From Bacillus testis (GTDB taxonomy: Bacteria; Bacillota; Bacilli; Bacillales; DSM-1321): a DNA stretch of 64,000 nucleotides. Numbering within the stretch: the stretch's first letter is position 1; each line of letters starts with the position of its first letter. The stretch lies in NCBI RefSeq assembly GCF_001243895.1, contig NZ_LN851186.1:995632-1059631 (forward strand). Direction: 5' to 3'. Of the stretch, positions 62,924 to 64,000 are shown piece by piece. Under the pieces are notes generated by a model. That model was not told the origin of the DNA. It did not search any database and saw only the letters and a program-made list of their open reading frames with translations. A program made the position numbers and the translations under genes.

Positions 62924-63131
62924 TCTGATTCCTCCTGAAATAAATGAAATTGAAGTCTCCATCTTACTCTTATCGATTCCCATTTCTTTTACACGATCTC
63001 AAAGGATCCAACATACTAAAAACTGATTCAAATAAGGTAAGTGAAGAAGGCCAGTTTATTTTACGGATTCAAGATCCTCGGAAACACGCGGCCGTTTCTT
63101 CCTCTTTACTATATAAAAAATAGTAGTATGT

Positions 63132-63355
63132 TTATTTTGAGAGAAACACTCCAGTTTGTACGGAGCTAAACGGAGGTCTTCCGCTTTTCTATTTTGTCTA
63201 GCTCCGAACACCCAGCGGTTAGGGGACTTCAGCCTTTTCTTCTACGATAAGTCAACATCGGTTCGTGCCTCACCGTGTTTCCTTTATCTCAAAGAGAAAG
63301 TCCTCCAGTCCCTACACCGCTAAACGGGTGTTCTCCGCTTTTCTATTTTATCTGA
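63132..63355 (+). repeat. R2 repeat, copy right of the IS110 element (hybrid)
   Basis: Starts with the exact 58-base repeat of 61423-61480, but its first arm (GGAGGTCT) has no partner here. Instead GAACACCC-AGCGGT (63206-63219) pairs with ACCGCT..GGGTGTTC (63316-63333). It thus holds the end of one R2 unit and most of another. No gene is visible between it and yhaR. Confidence 0.75.
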
Positions 63356-63437
63356 ATTATTAGTTTGCTGTGTTGGGATGAAACGATATAATAAGAGTAT
63401 GGACCATTTTTTGTAAGGGGAAAGGGAGGAATATGTT

Positions 63438-64000
63438 TTGGCTGAAGTGGATTATGCTTCGAAAACTGAGACGGTTTTAGTTCATAAAAATGATCGTGTT
63501 ATTACGGTGGAGCTTAACCGACCACAATCGATGAATGCTTTGGATGTTGAGATGTTAAAGGAACTTAGCCATGTGCTGCGGGATATTGCTACTGATGAAA
63601 CAGTCGACATTGTCATTTTAAAAGGTTCTGGGAAAGCGTTTTCATCAGGCGGCGATATTAAGATGATGCTGCAAATGGATGAGGAGAAAGAATTCTTTAC
63701 GGTAATGGAGTATATTTCTGACCTGGCAGTATCCCTGTATTGCATGCCAAAATTGACGATTTGTGAAATACATGGTGCTGCGGCAGGGCTTGGCCTTAGC
63801 CTTGCATTGGCAACGGACTATATGATCGCCGACCGCAACAGTAAAATTGCAATGAACTTTATCGGAATCGGCTTAATCCCGGATGGGGGCGGCCATTTCT
63901 TCCTCAGCAAGCGAATTGGAGATGTCAAGGCTAAAGAATTGATTTGGGAAGGCAAAGTGCTCTCTGCCGATGAAGCAAAAGAATTGGATTTGATCCACGG
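63438..64000 (+). CDS. yhaR: Enoyl-CoA hydratase/isomerase family protein YhaR (C-terminus beyond the window)
   Basis: 187 codons to the right edge. Crotonase fold: VELNRPQSMNALDVEML (about 24-40), the first oxyanion-hole segment GKAFSSGGDIKMML (about 62-75), and the second ICEIHGAAAGLGLSLALATD (about 107-126), then FIGIGLIPDGGGHFFLSKRI with the catalytic-Glu position of hydratases occupied by Asp/Gly in PDGGG. TTG 63438 (MAEVDYASKTET) lies eight bases after AAAGGGAGGA. It hydrates or isomerises an enoyl-CoA, probably in fatty-acid or phenylacetate-type breakdown. The position after hemZ matches B. subtilis yhaR. Confidence 0.88.
   Translation, partial: MAEVDYASKTETVLVHKNDRVITVELNRPQSMNALDVEMLKELSHVLRDIATDETVDIVILKGSGKAFSSGGDIKMMLQMDEEKEFFTVMEYISDLAVSLYCMPKLTICEIHGAAAGLGLSLALATDYMIADRNSKIAMNFIGIGLIPDGGGHFFLSKRIGDVKAKELIWEGKVLSADEAKELDLIH

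Larger units (their letters stand above)
61590..63125 (-). mobile_element. IS110-family insertion sequence (ends approximate)
   Basis: One transposase gene with non-coding flanks: about 120 bases at its 3' side and about 200 bases at its 5' side. The element has no inverted terminal repeats that I can see, as usual for IS110. It interrupts an R2 repeat, which continues on both sides. Bridge RNA would be expected in the longer non-coding flank 62924-63125; I could not fold it with confidence. A perfect 11-bp inverted repeat (61699-61709 / 61732-61742) spans the transposase stop. Confidence 0.75.

Overview
The window looks like chromosomal DNA of a spore-forming member of the Bacillaceae. Evidence for this is an alpha/beta-type small acid-soluble spore protein, a CotF-like spore coat protein, A+T-rich DNA with strong Shine-Dalgarno (SD) sites and frequent TTG/GTG starts, and a gene order at 46.7-64 kb (bmrC-bmrD, SASP, yheB, yheA, yhaX, hemZ, yhaR) that I recall as the yheI-yhaR segment of Bacillus subtilis. 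The species cannot be named from this sequence alone.

Layout. 0-14 kb is a mosaic of single genes: a truncated membrane protein, an M20 amidohydrolase, an APH-fold kinase, a FUSC exporter, an isochorismatase-like protein without its cysteine, a VOC protein, a CD3324-type HTH protein, a FusB-type EF-G-binding protein, a TetR regulator, a GNAT enzyme, a frameshifted antibiotic-resistance-type ABC-F with an attenuator leader, and a decayed helix-hairpin-helix gene. 14-23 kb holds a split transketolase, a coat protein, an amino-acid permease, a YeiH transporter, a carboxyethylornithine synthase-like enzyme, a nitronate monooxygenase and a YidC2 insertase preceded by a MifM-like arrest-peptide gene. 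23.8-29.5 kb is the glycerol regulon glpP-glpF-glpK-glpD with two GlpP-type antiterminator leaders. 29.6-31.5 kb has czcD/czrA and a FeoB-associated small protein. 31.7-39.2 kb carries three CNNM/CorC-type membrane proteins around gabD and uppP. 40-46.6 kb has a dicarboxylate/glutamate symporter, two YitT proteins, a soluble histidine kinase and an HPr-like protein. 46.7-50.8 kb is bmrCD with an attenuator leader. The rest holds fumC, the SASP, small ORFs, a lytic transglycosylase, msmX with a PucR-type regulator, yheB-yheA, yhaX, hemZ, an IS110-family element and the start of yhaR.

The most interesting material is regulatory RNA. (1) A MifM-like ORF lies in front of yidC2, with an 11-bp stem that hides the yidC2 SD. 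(2) All three CNNM genes have a strong SD separated from the start codon by a hairpin, and removing the hairpin restores a normal 9-11 nt spacing. (3) Drug-type attenuators precede the ABC-F gene (three-codon uORF plus terminator) and bmrCD (22-codon ORF plus hairpins). (4) Two GlpP antiterminator leaders are present.

Two families of dispersed, structured intergenic repeats run through the window. R1 has about 15 copies with nested hairpins. R2 has three copies with covarying stems. One R1 copy sits inside glpFK, and R2 sequence supplies the last codons of one CNNM gene and surrounds the IS110 element. All positions of short sites were read by eye and may be off by one or two bases.
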